NCBI GenBank assembly: GCA_017460885.1
Contig: JAFUAB010000043.1
Span: forward strand, 62,001-126,000
DNA length: 64,000 nt
Reading direction: 5' to 3'
Origin: Lachnospiraceae bacterium
GTDB taxonomy: Bacteria > Bacillota > Clostridia > Lachnospirales > Lachnospiraceae
The notes under the pieces were generated by a model that was not told the DNA's origin, made no database searches, and saw only the letters and a program-made list of their open reading frames with translations. Positions 54,234 to 62,971 of this stretch are shown here, piece by piece. Both the position numbers and the translations under genes were made by a program. Position 1 is the first letter of the stretch. The number at the start of each line of letters is the position of its first letter.

Positions 54234-56530
54234 ATCTCTCTAAGGGACTGGGCGTTGTCTTAAGCGATGCCTTTCAATATGCATTGGTCAATGGATATGC
54301 CTTAGTCACGCCTGAACTCCTGTTGCTTAAGATGTGCGAGTCGCCTGATTTCGATCGTGCGCTGCGAGGATGCGGAGGAGACGTGTATGAACTTGCCGAA
54401 GACCTGGAGGAATATGGGATTGAGTACTTAAGCGGACCGGGCAGTGGTGAGCCGGAGCTTTCGACAGGGCTGACCACGCTGTTTTCGATCGCGGGGCAGC
54501 AGGCGGCCAGCAGTGGCAGGGGAGAAGTTGACTTTGCCCACGTGGCATATGCCCTGTGGGAGCTTAAGGACTCCTATGCCGTCTATTATCTGGAGAAGCA
54601 GGGGATCGACAGGACAGAGCTGTTGATGCAGCTGGCGGGATCGAGCGGTACGGAATCCGAGGCGGACGATGACAAATCCGGAGCGGACGAAGACGAAGCC
54701 GCAGCCGGTGACGGAAAACGCCGTCATCAGAAAAAAACACGCGCCGGAGGGAAAAATGCGGATGATCCTGAGTCCTGGCAATCATATGCGCATTGCCTGA
54801 ACGACGTGCTGGATGACGTGAATCCGCTGATCGGCAGGGAAGAAGAGTTGGAGAGGACGATACAGATCCTTTGCAGGAGGGACAAGAACAATCCGCTGCA
54901 CATAGGCGAGCCCGGCGTCGGCAAAACCGCCATCACCTTTGGACTGGCACGGAGGATAAACGAGGGCAAGGTGCCCGAACCGCTGATCGGCAGCCGGATA
55001 TTCATGCTGGACATGGGCGGAATGCTCGCGGGGACGCAGTATCGCGGAGACTTTGAAAAAAGGTTCAAGCATGTCCTCGGAGAGATAGAAAAAGAAGAAC
55101 GTCCGATCATATACATAGACGAGATACACACGCTGACGGGTGCAGGCGCCGTCGGCGAAGGCGCGCATGACGCGTCCAACATGCTAAAGCCATACCTCAG
55201 CGGGGGACACATACGGTTCATAGGTGCGACCACTTTTGAAGAGCATAAGAAACACTTCGAAAAAAACAAGAGCCTTGCCCGCAGGTTTCAGAACGTTGAG
55301 ATCCGTGAACCCAGTGAGGAGGACACGGTTCGAATTCTGGAGGGCCTGAGGGAAAGGTACGAAAGCTTTCACGGAGTGCATTATGAGGACGGCGTGTTTG
55401 AATATGCCGTAAGCATGAGCGCAAAGCATATTAACGAGAGGTTTCTGCCGGACAAGGCGATAGACCTGATCGATGAGGCGGGATCTTATCGCAGGCTGCA
55501 TCCGATTGAACAGGCTGATCCCGGTGATGCCGTGGGTAAACAGCCCGTCAGCAGGGAAGTGATATCCGAAGTCCTGACCGGGATATGCAGGGTGCCGTTG
55601 GAAACAGTCGAGTCAGACGAAGTGGCCAACCTGGCCACCCTCGAGGAAAGGCTCGGAGCCAGGGTATTTGGACAGGATGAGGCATTGACGCAGGTGGTTA
55701 ACGCGATCAAGTTTTCGCGCGCCGGACTGTCCGAAGAGGACAAGCCGCTGGCCAGCCTGCTTTTCGTCGGACCCACCGGAGTCGGCAAGACGGAGGTCGC
55801 GAAGAGCCTTTCGGAGGAACTGGGTGCCAAGCTGATCAGGTTTGACATGAGCGAATACACGGAAAAGCACGCCGTGGCCAAGCTCATAGGTTCACCGGCG
55901 GGATACGTCGGATACGAGGAAGGCGGACTGCTGACGGAAGAGATACGCAAGAACCCTTCGGCCGTGCTGCTGCTTGATGAGATAGAAAAGGCACATCCAG
56001 AGATATTCGGCGTGCTGCTGCAGGTGATGGACTACGCGACCCTTACCGACAATCAGGGCAGAAAGGCAGACTTCAGGAACGTCGTGCTGATTATGACCTC
56101 CAATGCCGGAGCGAACCGCCTGGGCAAAAAGGGCATAGGCTTCCGGAGCGGTTACGTGGATGACAGCGCCCTCATGGAGGAAGTCAAGCGTACGTTCCAG
56201 CCTGAGTTCCGTAACCGTCTCAACAAGATCGTGCCTTTTAACGGCATGGATGATGAGATGGCCGCACGCGTAGTTGACAAAAAGATCCGCGAACTGGGGA
56301 ATCTGCTGGGTAAGAAGAACATAGAGATTAGCGCTGATGACGAAGCCCGCAGCCTGATCCTGGAACGCGGCATCAGCAGGGAATTCGGAGCCAGGGAAGT
56401 GGACAGGGTCATCAGGAATGATGTCAAGCCGCTTTTTGTGGATGAGATACTGTTTGGCAGGTTGAAGGACGGCGGCAGGATCGTCCTCTCCGTAAGCGAT
56501 GGTGAGTTTGCCGTCACGATCAGTCCATAA
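54230..56530 (+). CDS. clpA: ATP-dependent Clp protease ATP-binding subunit ClpA
   Basis: This 766-residue AAA+ unfoldase has the Clp N domain (about 1-140) and an acidic then basic linker (about 143-180). The first AAA module has GEPGVGKTA and IIYIDEIHTLTGAG. The second has FVGPTGVGKTEVAKSL and VLLLDEIEKAHPEIFG. KKGIGFRSG is the ClpP-docking IGF loop. No ClpC-type UVR motif or ClpB middle domain is present, so it is of the ClpA type. It works with ClpP (not in the window) and ClpS, encoded just upstream. ClpA is uncommon in Firmicutes, where ClpC usually fills the role. Confidence 0.93.
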   Translation: MNLSKGLGVVLSDAFQYALVNGYALVTPELLLLKMCESPDFDRALRGCGGDVYELAEDLEEYGIEYLSGPGSGEPELSTGLTTLFSIAGQQAASSGRGEVDFAHVAYALWELKDSYAVYYLEKQGIDRTELLMQLAGSSGTESEADDDKSGADEDEAAAGDGKRRHQKKTRAGGKNADDPESWQSYAHCLNDVLDDVNPLIGREEELERTIQILCRRDKNNPLHIGEPGVGKTAITFGLARRINEGKVPEPLIGSRIFMLDMGGMLAGTQYRGDFEKRFKHVLGEIEKEERPIIYIDEIHTLTGAGAVGEGAHDASNMLKPYLSGGHIRFIGATTFEEHKKHFEKNKSLARRFQNVEIREPSEEDTVRILEGLRERYESFHGVHYEDGVFEYAVSMSAKHINERFLPDKAIDLIDEAGSYRRLHPIEQADPGDAVGKQPVSREVISEVLTGICRVPLETVESDEVANLATLEERLGARVFGQDEALTQVVNAIKFSRAGLSEEDKPLASLLFVGPTGVGKTEVAKSLSEELGAKLIRFDMSEYTEKHAVAKLIGSPAGYVGYEEGGLLTEEIRKNPSAVLLLDEIEKAHPEIFGVLLQVMDYATLTDNQGRKADFRNVVLIMTSNAGANRLGKKGIGFRSGYVDDSALMEEVKRTFQPEFRNRLNKIVPFNGMDDEMAARVVDKKIRELGNLLGKKNIEISADDEARSLILERGISREFGAREVDRVIRNDVKPLFVDEILFGRLKDGGRIVLSVSDGEFAVTISP

Positions 56531-56534
56531 GCCC

Positions 56535-57188
56535 ATGTCCGTATTTTTGCTTGATAAAAATGAAATATGGTTTCCCGAGCCGACACTCGCTGACCCTGAC
56601 GGACTGCTTGCGGTGGGAGGAGACTTGTCGGTTGACCGCCTGATCCTGGCATATACCCATGGCATTTTTCCATGGTACAACGAGGGCGACGACATCATGT
56701 GGTGGTGTCCGCACGAGAGATACGTGATCAGGCCTGCCAACGTACACGTTTCGCATTCCGTGAAGAAATTCATGAAAAAGCACGAGATTGAGTTCATGCT
56801 GAACCGGGACTTCGCCGACACCATTCACAGATGCAGGCTCAAGCGGGAATTCAAGGAAGGCACCTGGATCCATGATGCCATGGAGGAGGCGTACGGACGG
56901 CTGCATGAAAAGGGATATGCGCTCGCCTTCGAGGCCTCGGTGGACGGGATCATCGCCGGAGGATTGTACGGCGTGTGCCTGGGCAGGTGCTTTTTTGGCG
57001 AAAGCATGTACTCGGATTCGGAGAACGGATCCAAGCTCGCGCTCATAGCCCTGGCCGGCATGCTTGAAACCAGGAATTTCATCTTCATCGACTGCCAGTT
57101 TCACACCGATCACCTGGAAAGCATGGGCGGTGAGATGATCAGTTACGAGGAATACATGAAACTGATGGAGATCGGCCTGGGAACGTGA
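56535..57188 (+). CDS. aat: Leucyl/phenylalanyl-tRNA--protein transferase
   Basis: This 217-residue protein has the whole family pattern: FPEPTLADPDGLLAVGGDLS, YTHGIFPWYN, IMWWCPHERYVI, FKEGTWIHDAM, GGLYGVCLGRCFFGESMYS and FIDCQFHTDHLESMGG. It adds Leu or Phe to proteins with N-terminal Arg or Lys, making ClpS substrates. It starts 4 bases after the clpA stop, without a clear ribosome site, suggesting coupled translation. A longer start at 56499 inside clpA is possible but non-homologous. Confidence 0.94.
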   Translation: MSVFLLDKNEIWFPEPTLADPDGLLAVGGDLSVDRLILAYTHGIFPWYNEGDDIMWWCPHERYVIRPANVHVSHSVKKFMKKHEIEFMLNRDFADTIHRCRLKREFKEGTWIHDAMEEAYGRLHEKGYALAFEASVDGIIAGGLYGVCLGRCFFGESMYSDSENGSKLALIALAGMLETRNFIFIDCQFHTDHLESMGGEMISYEEYMKLMEIGLGT

Positions 57189-57266
57189 GAAGAAGCCGGC
57201 AATGCCATCATGCCATCCCGGGTGCGTTGCCCTTGGTGCTGCCGGAAATGACCTGTCAAATGTGTA

Positions 57267-57296
57267 TTGTAAAAATGCAATGGACTGTGATATAGT
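57267..57296 (+). promoter_or_regulatory. Promoter of tRNA-Ala
   Basis: TTGTAA (57267-57272), an 18-base spacer and TATAGT (57291-57296) precede the tRNA by 26 bases. Confidence 0.6.
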
Positions 57297-57322
57297 ATAT
57301 TCGTTTAAGAAACTTATCTCAT

Positions 57323-57395
57323 GGGGCATTAGCGCAGTTGGGAGCGCGCCACACTGGCAGTGTGGAGGTCACGGGTTCAAGTCCCGTATGCTCCA
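57323..57395 (+). tRNA. tRNA-Ala (anticodon GGC)
   Basis: The 73-base cloverleaf has acceptor GGGGCAT/ATGCTCC with one G-T pair, a D arm with AGTTGGGA, anticodon stem CCACA/TGTGG with loop CTGGCAG (anticodon GGC), and a T arm with GGTTCAAGTC. Discriminator A is at 57395 and CCA is not encoded. A T-rich stretch follows. Confidence 0.95.
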
Positions 57396-57467
57396 TTTTT
57401 GTTTTTTTCGGAGCCGACAGGTGCGATACTTTTTTTGGAGATATCGCGGTTTTTACAGGAGGGGACT

Positions 57468-58295
57468 ATGAAGTATATTGAGGAACCGATCAAGGTCGAA
57501 GGAAGTGCCGACTATGCAAAGGTGATCTGGTATCTGCTGGATTATTCAGAGGAGATCGGGATCAGTAAGCGGCCCATCGTGATCATATGTCCGGGCGGCG
57601 GATACTGCTTTACCTCCGACAGGGAGGCTGAGCTTTTTGCAATGCAGTGGACTGCCTGCGGATATCATGCCGCTGTAGTCAGGTATTCGGTTTCGCCTGA
57701 GGCTGAATATCCGGTCGCTCTTAATGAACTTGCGACGGTTGTGCGCAGGGCTCATCGGATGGCCGAAGAGTGGTTGATCGATGAGAAGCTCATTATTCTG
57801 GAGGGATCGTCTGCCGGAGGACATCTGGCATGTAATTACGGACAGTCCTGGGATAAACCTCTTCTTTTTGAACTTACCGGAGCACCTGCCGGAGAATTGA
57901 AGCCTGCGGGGCTGATCCTTAATTACCCCGTTATCACTTCGGGTGAATATGCTCATGATGATTCTTTCCGAAAGCTTTTGGGTGAACGTTACGACGAGAT
58001 GAAGGACAGTCTTTCTTTGGAAAATAACGTGGATTCGTCTATGCCGCCCGCCTTTATCTGGACAACAAACGAGGACGGACTGGTTCCTGCCGAGAATTCG
58101 TTTCTGCTGGCACTCGAGATGCGTAAAAAGGGAATTCCCGTAGAACTCCATATGTATGCAAAAGGTGATCACGGCCTGGGACTTGCTGACATCCGTACCA
58201 TGACTCCGGATCATCAGTGTTTGGTTCCTTCCGTGACCACATGGATGAATCTGGCACGTATCTGGATAGAGACGGTACTGCTGGGCGGCGAATGA
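57468..58295 (+). CDS. Alpha/beta hydrolase, acetyl-esterase-like
   Basis: This 275-residue protein has the oxyanion motif CPGGGY, the nucleophile elbow EGSSAGGHLA (Ser), a likely acid in TTNEDGLVP and His in KGDHGLGL. The pattern fits the Aes/xylan-esterase-like group of the esterase/lipase superfamily. No signal peptide is seen, so it acts in the cytoplasm, perhaps removing acetyl groups from imported oligosaccharides. AGGAGGGG lies 5 bases before the ATG at 57468; an upstream in-frame extension would run into the tRNA. Confidence 0.87.
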   Translation: MKYIEEPIKVEGSADYAKVIWYLLDYSEEIGISKRPIVIICPGGGYCFTSDREAELFAMQWTACGYHAAVVRYSVSPEAEYPVALNELATVVRRAHRMAEEWLIDEKLIILEGSSAGGHLACNYGQSWDKPLLFELTGAPAGELKPAGLILNYPVITSGEYAHDDSFRKLLGERYDEMKDSLSLENNVDSSMPPAFIWTTNEDGLVPAENSFLLALEMRKKGIPVELHMYAKGDHGLGLADIRTMTPDHQCLVPSVTTWMNLARIWIETVLLGGE

Positions 58296-58336
58296 TCTGC
58301 CGAGTATGCTGAAGAGACAAATGGTGTCCCTGCAAT

Positions 58337-59077
58337 ATGAAAAATTATAAGTTTATTCTCTGCTACGACGGTACGAGATACAAAGGCTGGGAACACCAGC
58401 CCGGAATTGACAACACGATACAGGGCAAAATGGAATACCATCTGGCACAGATGACCGGCGGGGAGATCGAGGTTCTGGGAGCCGGACGGACCGATGCCGG
58501 AGTACATGCCAAGGGTATGGTGTGTAACGCCCGCTTTGATACAGCTCTTACTCCGGAAGAGATTACGGGCTATATGAATGAGCATCTGCCCGAGGATATA
58601 TGTGTTCTCGAGACCAGGATCGCTTCGGACAGATTTCATGCCAGGTACAATGCGGTTGGCAAGACATATTGTTACACCTGCTATGTCGGGCTCGGCAAGC
58701 CCGTATTTAACAGGAAATATGTTCTGACTCTTGAAAAAAGGCCGGATGTGGAGGCTATGCGCAAAGCAGCCGGATATCTGGTTGGCAAACATGATTACAG
58801 ATCCTTCTGCGGCAATAAGCATATGACCAAATCCACGGTCCGCATTGTCGATTCGATAGAGATTTCCGAGAGAAACGGTTATATAAATCTGACATACCAT
58901 GGTACCGGATTTTTGCAGCATATGGTCAGGATTATGACAGGAACACTGCTCGAGGTCGGAGCCGGAGATAGAGATCCCGAATCAATCCCGGAGCTGATAG
59001 AGGCCTGCGACAGATCGCTGGCCGGATTTACGGCACCTGCCAGAGGGCTCTGCCTGATCAGCGTGGATTATGACTGA
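58337..59077 (+). CDS. truA: tRNA pseudouridine(38-40) synthase TruA
   Basis: This 246-residue protein has CYDGTRYKGWEHQPG, the catalytic Asp53 in GAGRTDAGVHAKG, RFHARYNAVGKTYCYTC, HDYRSFC and FLQHMVRIMTGTLLEVG. It modifies uridines 38-40 in the tRNA anticodon stem. The stop overlaps the acyltransferase start by 8 bases. Confidence 0.94.
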   Translation: MKNYKFILCYDGTRYKGWEHQPGIDNTIQGKMEYHLAQMTGGEIEVLGAGRTDAGVHAKGMVCNARFDTALTPEEITGYMNEHLPEDICVLETRIASDRFHARYNAVGKTYCYTCYVGLGKPVFNRKYVLTLEKRPDVEAMRKAAGYLVGKHDYRSFCGNKHMTKSTVRIVDSIEISERNGYINLTYHGTGFLQHMVRIMTGTLLEVGAGDRDPESIPELIEACDRSLAGFTAPARGLCLISVDYD

Positions 59078-60188
59078 CAAAAACAAGCGTGAATATAATA
59101 TGGATCTTGAGCGCGTACTTCTGACCGTGTTCGTGATCATTCTGCATTTGAATAATCGCGATATGGGAGGCGCGCTTAATTTGGTTAATACAGGGACCGC
59201 GGCCGAGATAATGATCCGATTCTTTGAATCCGCGTCGATCTGTGCGGTAGACGCTTTTTTGATGTTGAGCGGGTATTTTGCGGCGGTCAGGCATCCGAAA
59301 TCCGACTATGCATCGGGCTCGGTCTCCCCAAACGGAAACCGGTCCGATTCAGGTATACCGGTACGCAAATCCGTTCTTCTGCTGCTCACATGTTCCTTCT
59401 ACAGGGTCACAGGCTATATCTGCTACATCATTTTTATTACTCCCGGAGATTTTAACATTCGGACATTTATCGGATATATGCTTCCAAACAACTGGTATGT
59501 ATGCCTTTTTGTGACAGTACTTTTGCTCAGCCCTTTCATCAACCGCCTTCTGTCCGCACTGAATGACAGGGAACGCAGCATTCTGACGGGGCTGTCACTG
59601 TTCCTTTTCAGTGCGGTGCCCATGTTTGTTACCATGATGGGTGAGATCGAAGGCGTGGATATACGCGGACTGTCAACGGTCACGTGGCAGGGCGACGGTA
59701 TGGGCTTCAACGCGGCTGTTTTTGTCACCTGTTATATCGTCGGGTATTCGATCAGATGCAGCAGGGATTACTGGGACCGGTTCGGAGTATCGTTTTATCT
59801 GGTCATGTATTTTCTGACTTCCGCTCTTACTGCGGCTGTTAGCAGGTTTACCGAATCGGTCTGGCATTATTCGGATCTGCTGGTGATAATGGAAGCCGCG
59901 ATGCTTACGCTTGCCTTTACGCGGGTATCTGTCAGATCGGATCGTATCGGAAAAGTTATCTCCGCATTGGCAGGCTGTTCTCTGGGGATCTTCCTCTGGC
60001 ATACGATGCCGGTTATGTTTGCTGGCTTTTGGGTTCGCTTTGGGATAGCAGCGTCTGCGGAAAAGGGTTTTGCTGCTTTTGCTCTGACATGCACCGGTGC
60101 GGCAGCTGCCATGTATGCAGTCAGCGGAGCCTGGGTGCTCGCGTGCAGATATATAATCAGGACTGTCACGGGAGCGCTTCACAGATAA
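59070..60188 (+). CDS. Membrane acyltransferase (AT3 family-like)
   Basis: This 372-residue polytopic protein has about ten helices. The N-terminal YNMDLERVLLTVFVIILHLN has the Arg-Val...His pattern of acyltransferase-3 enzymes, and SASICAVDAFLMLSGYF is typical of the second helix. Members move acetyl groups to glycans across the membrane. A loop rich in Ser/Asn/Gly (about residues 73-95) is inserted after the second helix. Overlap with truA is probably incidental; glycan genes follow. Confidence 0.8.
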   Translation: MTDKNKREYNMDLERVLLTVFVIILHLNNRDMGGALNLVNTGTAAEIMIRFFESASICAVDAFLMLSGYFAAVRHPKSDYASGSVSPNGNRSDSGIPVRKSVLLLLTCSFYRVTGYICYIIFITPGDFNIRTFIGYMLPNNWYVCLFVTVLLLSPFINRLLSALNDRERSILTGLSLFLFSAVPMFVTMMGEIEGVDIRGLSTVTWQGDGMGFNAAVFVTCYIVGYSIRCSRDYWDRFGVSFYLVMYFLTSALTAAVSRFTESVWHYSDLLVIMEAAMLTLAFTRVSVRSDRIGKVISALAGCSLGIFLWHTMPVMFAGFWVRFGIAASAEKGFAAFALTCTGAAAAMYAVSGAWVLACRYIIRTVTGALHR

Positions 60189-60266
60189 TCCGAATAAGAA
60201 GGGACTTACGCGGAAGAGAAATCGATGCATCGGATCAAAGGGCGGTCACGTGGAAACTACCAAATC

Positions 60267-60295
60267 TTGTATAAAATAACAAGATATAATATAAT
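60267..60295 (+). promoter_or_regulatory. Promoter of the radical SAM gene
   Basis: TTGTAT (60267-60272), a 17-base spacer and TATAAT (60290-60295) lie about 44 bases before the next start codon. Confidence 0.7.
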
Positions 60296-60338
60296 ATATG
60301 GATACGTAACGTTTAACTGATTTGAAAGGATAAGTTTA

Positions 60339-61319
60339 ATGCCTATCAGAATTCATAATTTCATGGGTAAGCTGGGATGGACGGCTCGCAAGTACTTTCC
60401 CAAGCTGTCTTCCGAAAGCTATCTTAAGCTTCAGTTTGTTTCCAGACGCAAGCTTCAGCAGCAGTACATAGATTATTTCATGAACTCGGAGGAACCGCCG
60501 CAGCCCCTGGTGGTCAATATCGAAACCGTCAACAGATGTAACTCCACCTGTGCTTTCTGTACCGCAAACATACATGCGGAGAAACGTCCCTATATGAAGA
60601 TCGAGGATGATATCTATTATTCGATAATCGATCAGCTTGCCGACTGGGGATACAAGGGACATCTGACTCTTTACGGCAATAACGAACCGCTGCTCGATAC
60701 CCGTATATTTGACTTTCATAAATATGCCAGGGAAAAGCTGCCGAATGCGTTTATCTTTATGTCCACCAACGGCCTGATACTCAATCTGGACAAGCTTCGT
60801 AAGGTGCAGCCCTATGTCGATCAGCTGATCATAAACAACTACAGTATGGAAATGAAGCTGCATGACAATATTCAGGAGATTTATGACTATGTCAGCACGC
60901 ATCCGGATGAATTCAAGGATATAGATATCCTGATCCAGATGAGATATCTGCAGGAGGTACTTACCAATCGCGCGGGATCGGCTCCGAACAAAAAGGCTAC
61001 CGAGAAGGTAATAACAGAGACCTGTCTGATGCCTTATACCGATATGTGGATCATGCCTAACGGCAAAATGGGCATCTGCTGCTGCGATAATTTTGAAGTG
61101 ACCAATCTGGCTGATCTGCACAATGTCAGCCTCAGGGACGGATGGAATTCCGAACCGTATAAGAAACTCAGACAGGATATCCGTACCGGCCGTCAGAACT
61201 ATCCGTTCTGCAAGCATTGCGACTTTATTGATGCGGGACTCAGGATGGATGCGGTCAAGGACGAGCTTGCCCATTCGGAAAAGCTTCATGGTGCAAGACA
61301 GTCGCTGAGACAGTATTAA
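60339..61319 (+). CDS. Radical SAM protein with SPASM-like C-terminal cysteines
   Basis: This 326-residue protein has the [4Fe-4S]-AdoMet motif Cys67-x3-Cys71-x2-Cys74 (RCNSTCAFC) after an N-terminal helical region. LTLYGNNEPLLD and FMSTNGLIL lie in the barrel. A SPASM-like Cys set (MGICCCDNFEV, PFCKHCDF) sits near the end. Such enzymes modify peptides or sugars. GAAAGGA precedes the ATG. The glycan-linked flavoenzyme that follows suggests a part in envelope sugar chemistry; the substrate is unknown. Confidence 0.85.
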   Translation: MPIRIHNFMGKLGWTARKYFPKLSSESYLKLQFVSRRKLQQQYIDYFMNSEEPPQPLVVNIETVNRCNSTCAFCTANIHAEKRPYMKIEDDIYYSIIDQLADWGYKGHLTLYGNNEPLLDTRIFDFHKYAREKLPNAFIFMSTNGLILNLDKLRKVQPYVDQLIINNYSMEMKLHDNIQEIYDYVSTHPDEFKDIDILIQMRYLQEVLTNRAGSAPNKKATEKVITETCLMPYTDMWIMPNGKMGICCCDNFEVTNLADLHNVSLRDGWNSEPYKKLRQDIRTGRQNYPFCKHCDFIDAGLRMDAVKDELAHSEKLHGARQSLRQY

Positions 61320-61390
61320 TGCCCCGGTGTGGGGCGATCGCCGGAGAAGGGATCCGCTGATCCGCAGGATCCGGTATTTGGAGGTTACAG

Positions 61391-62971
61391 ATGAGTAAGG
61401 TATTGATCATAGGTGCCGGCCCGGCCGGACTTACCGCAGCTTATGAATTGCTTAAATCCGGCAAAGGATATGAGGTTACCGTATTCGAAGAGACCGAGAG
61501 CTTCGGAGGCATTTCAAAGACCGTGGAATATCACGGTAACCGGATGGATATGGGCGGTCACAGGTTTTTCTCCAAGATACCCGAGGTCAATACATGGTGG
61601 GATAATATGCTTCCTTTGCAGGGATCTCCTACATGGGACGATATCAAACTGAACCGTAAGATGACTTTGACAAAGGGAGGTCCCGATCCCGAAAAGACCG
61701 ATCGTGTCATGCTCAAGAGGCATCGTGTATCCAGGATCCTTTTCAGCGATAAATTCTATGATTATCCGATCTCACTCAAGCCCGAGACGATAAAGAACTT
61801 CGGATTTCTTATGACTATGAAGGTCGGATTCTCATATCTGGCTTCCGTTTTTCACAAGAGACCCGAGGATAATCTCGAAAACCTTTATATCAATTCCTTT
61901 GGTAAAAAGCTTTACTCAATGTTTTTTGAGTATTATACGGAGAACCTCTGGGGAAGACATCCCAGCGAGATAGATGCTTCATGGGGGAAGCAGAGGACCA
62001 AGGGACTGTCGATATTCGGAATTATCGCGGATTATTTCGGTAAGCTTTTTAAGGTAAAGAACCGTAAGGTCAATACATCTCTTATCGAGGAGTTCAAGTA
62101 TCCAAAGCTCGGTCCCGGACAGCTGTGGGATGTGACGGCGGATGAGGTCAGAAAACTGGGCGGTACCATACTGACCGGAGCCCGGGTCATCCGGGTACAC
62201 AAGGATGAGAACGAGCACATGACCGGCCTGACATATATATCCGAAGGCGTGGAAAAGGCTGTTGACGGAGATATTATAATCTCGTCGATGCCGCTGAAGG
62301 ATCTGGTGTGCGGTATGAACAATGTTCCCAAGGAGAAGCTTGAGATAGCCGCAGGACTTCCTTACAGGGACTATATGACGCTTGGCGTTCTGATCCCCTC
62401 GGAGGCTCTTAAGCTGGTCAATAAGACCGATATACCCACTATTTCCAATATTGTGCCCGACTGCTGGATATATGTGCAGGAGCGCAAGGTCAAGATGGGA
62501 CGTTTCCAGATCTACAATAACTGGTCACCCTATATGATCAAAGATGTCGAGCATACCGTATGGATGGGACTTGAATACTTCGTACAGGAAGGCGATGAAT
62601 ACTGGACCATGGAGGATTCCGGATTCTCCGACTTTGCTGTAAAAGAAATGGTTACTCTTGGACTTATCGACAGTCCGGATGTGGTCATCGATACGCACGT
62701 GGAACGTGTCACGAAGGCATATCCGGCTTACTTTGATACCTATGACCGCATCGATGAGCTTGTAGACTATCTCAAAGGCATCGATAATCTGTACTGTGTG
62801 GGACGTAATGGCCAGCATCGCTATAACAATATCGATCACAGTATGTGCACTTCCTTTGAGACTGTCAGGAATATACTCTCCGGCGTGACAACCAAGGACA
62901 ATATATGGAGTGTCAACACCGAGGAAGAATATCATGAAGAGAATTCAGAAAACTCTGAAGAATTGGATTGA
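61391..62971 (+). CDS. FAD-dependent oxidoreductase, UDP-galactopyranose mutase/protoporphyrinogen-oxidase-like
   Basis: This 526-residue flavoprotein has the dinucleotide motif [20 protein letters not shown] at residues 6-25, and [27 protein letters not shown] in the flavin region. [15 protein letters not shown] and [17 protein letters not shown] occur mid-protein, and [17 protein letters not shown] near the end binds FAD. Homologues of this form occur in polysaccharide loci as amine-oxidase/UGM-like proteins; the exact reaction is not established. GGAGG precedes the ATG. Its end overlaps the next gene by 38 bases. Confidence 0.85.
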   Translation: MSKVLIIGAGPAGLTAAYELLKSGKGYEVTVFEETESFGGISKTVEYHGNRMDMGGHRFFSKIPEVNTWWDNMLPLQGSPTWDDIKLNRKMTLTKGGPDPEKTDRVMLKRHRVSRILFSDKFYDYPISLKPETIKNFGFLMTMKVGFSYLASVFHKRPEDNLENLYINSFGKKLYSMFFEYYTENLWGRHPSEIDASWGKQRTKGLSIFGIIADYFGKLFKVKNRKVNTSLIEEFKYPKLGPGQLWDVTADEVRKLGGTILTGARVIRVHKDENEHMTGLTYISEGVEKAVDGDIIISSMPLKDLVCGMNNVPKEKLEIAAGLPYRDYMTLGVLIPSEALKLVNKTDIPTISNIVPDCWIYVQERKVKMGRFQIYNNWSPYMIKDVEHTVWMGLEYFVQEGDEYWTMEDSGFSDFAVKEMVTLGLIDSPDVVIDTHVERVTKAYPAYFDTYDRIDELVDYLKGIDNLYCVGRNGQHRYNNIDHSMCTSFETVRNILSGVTTKDNIWSVNTEEEYHEENSENSEELD

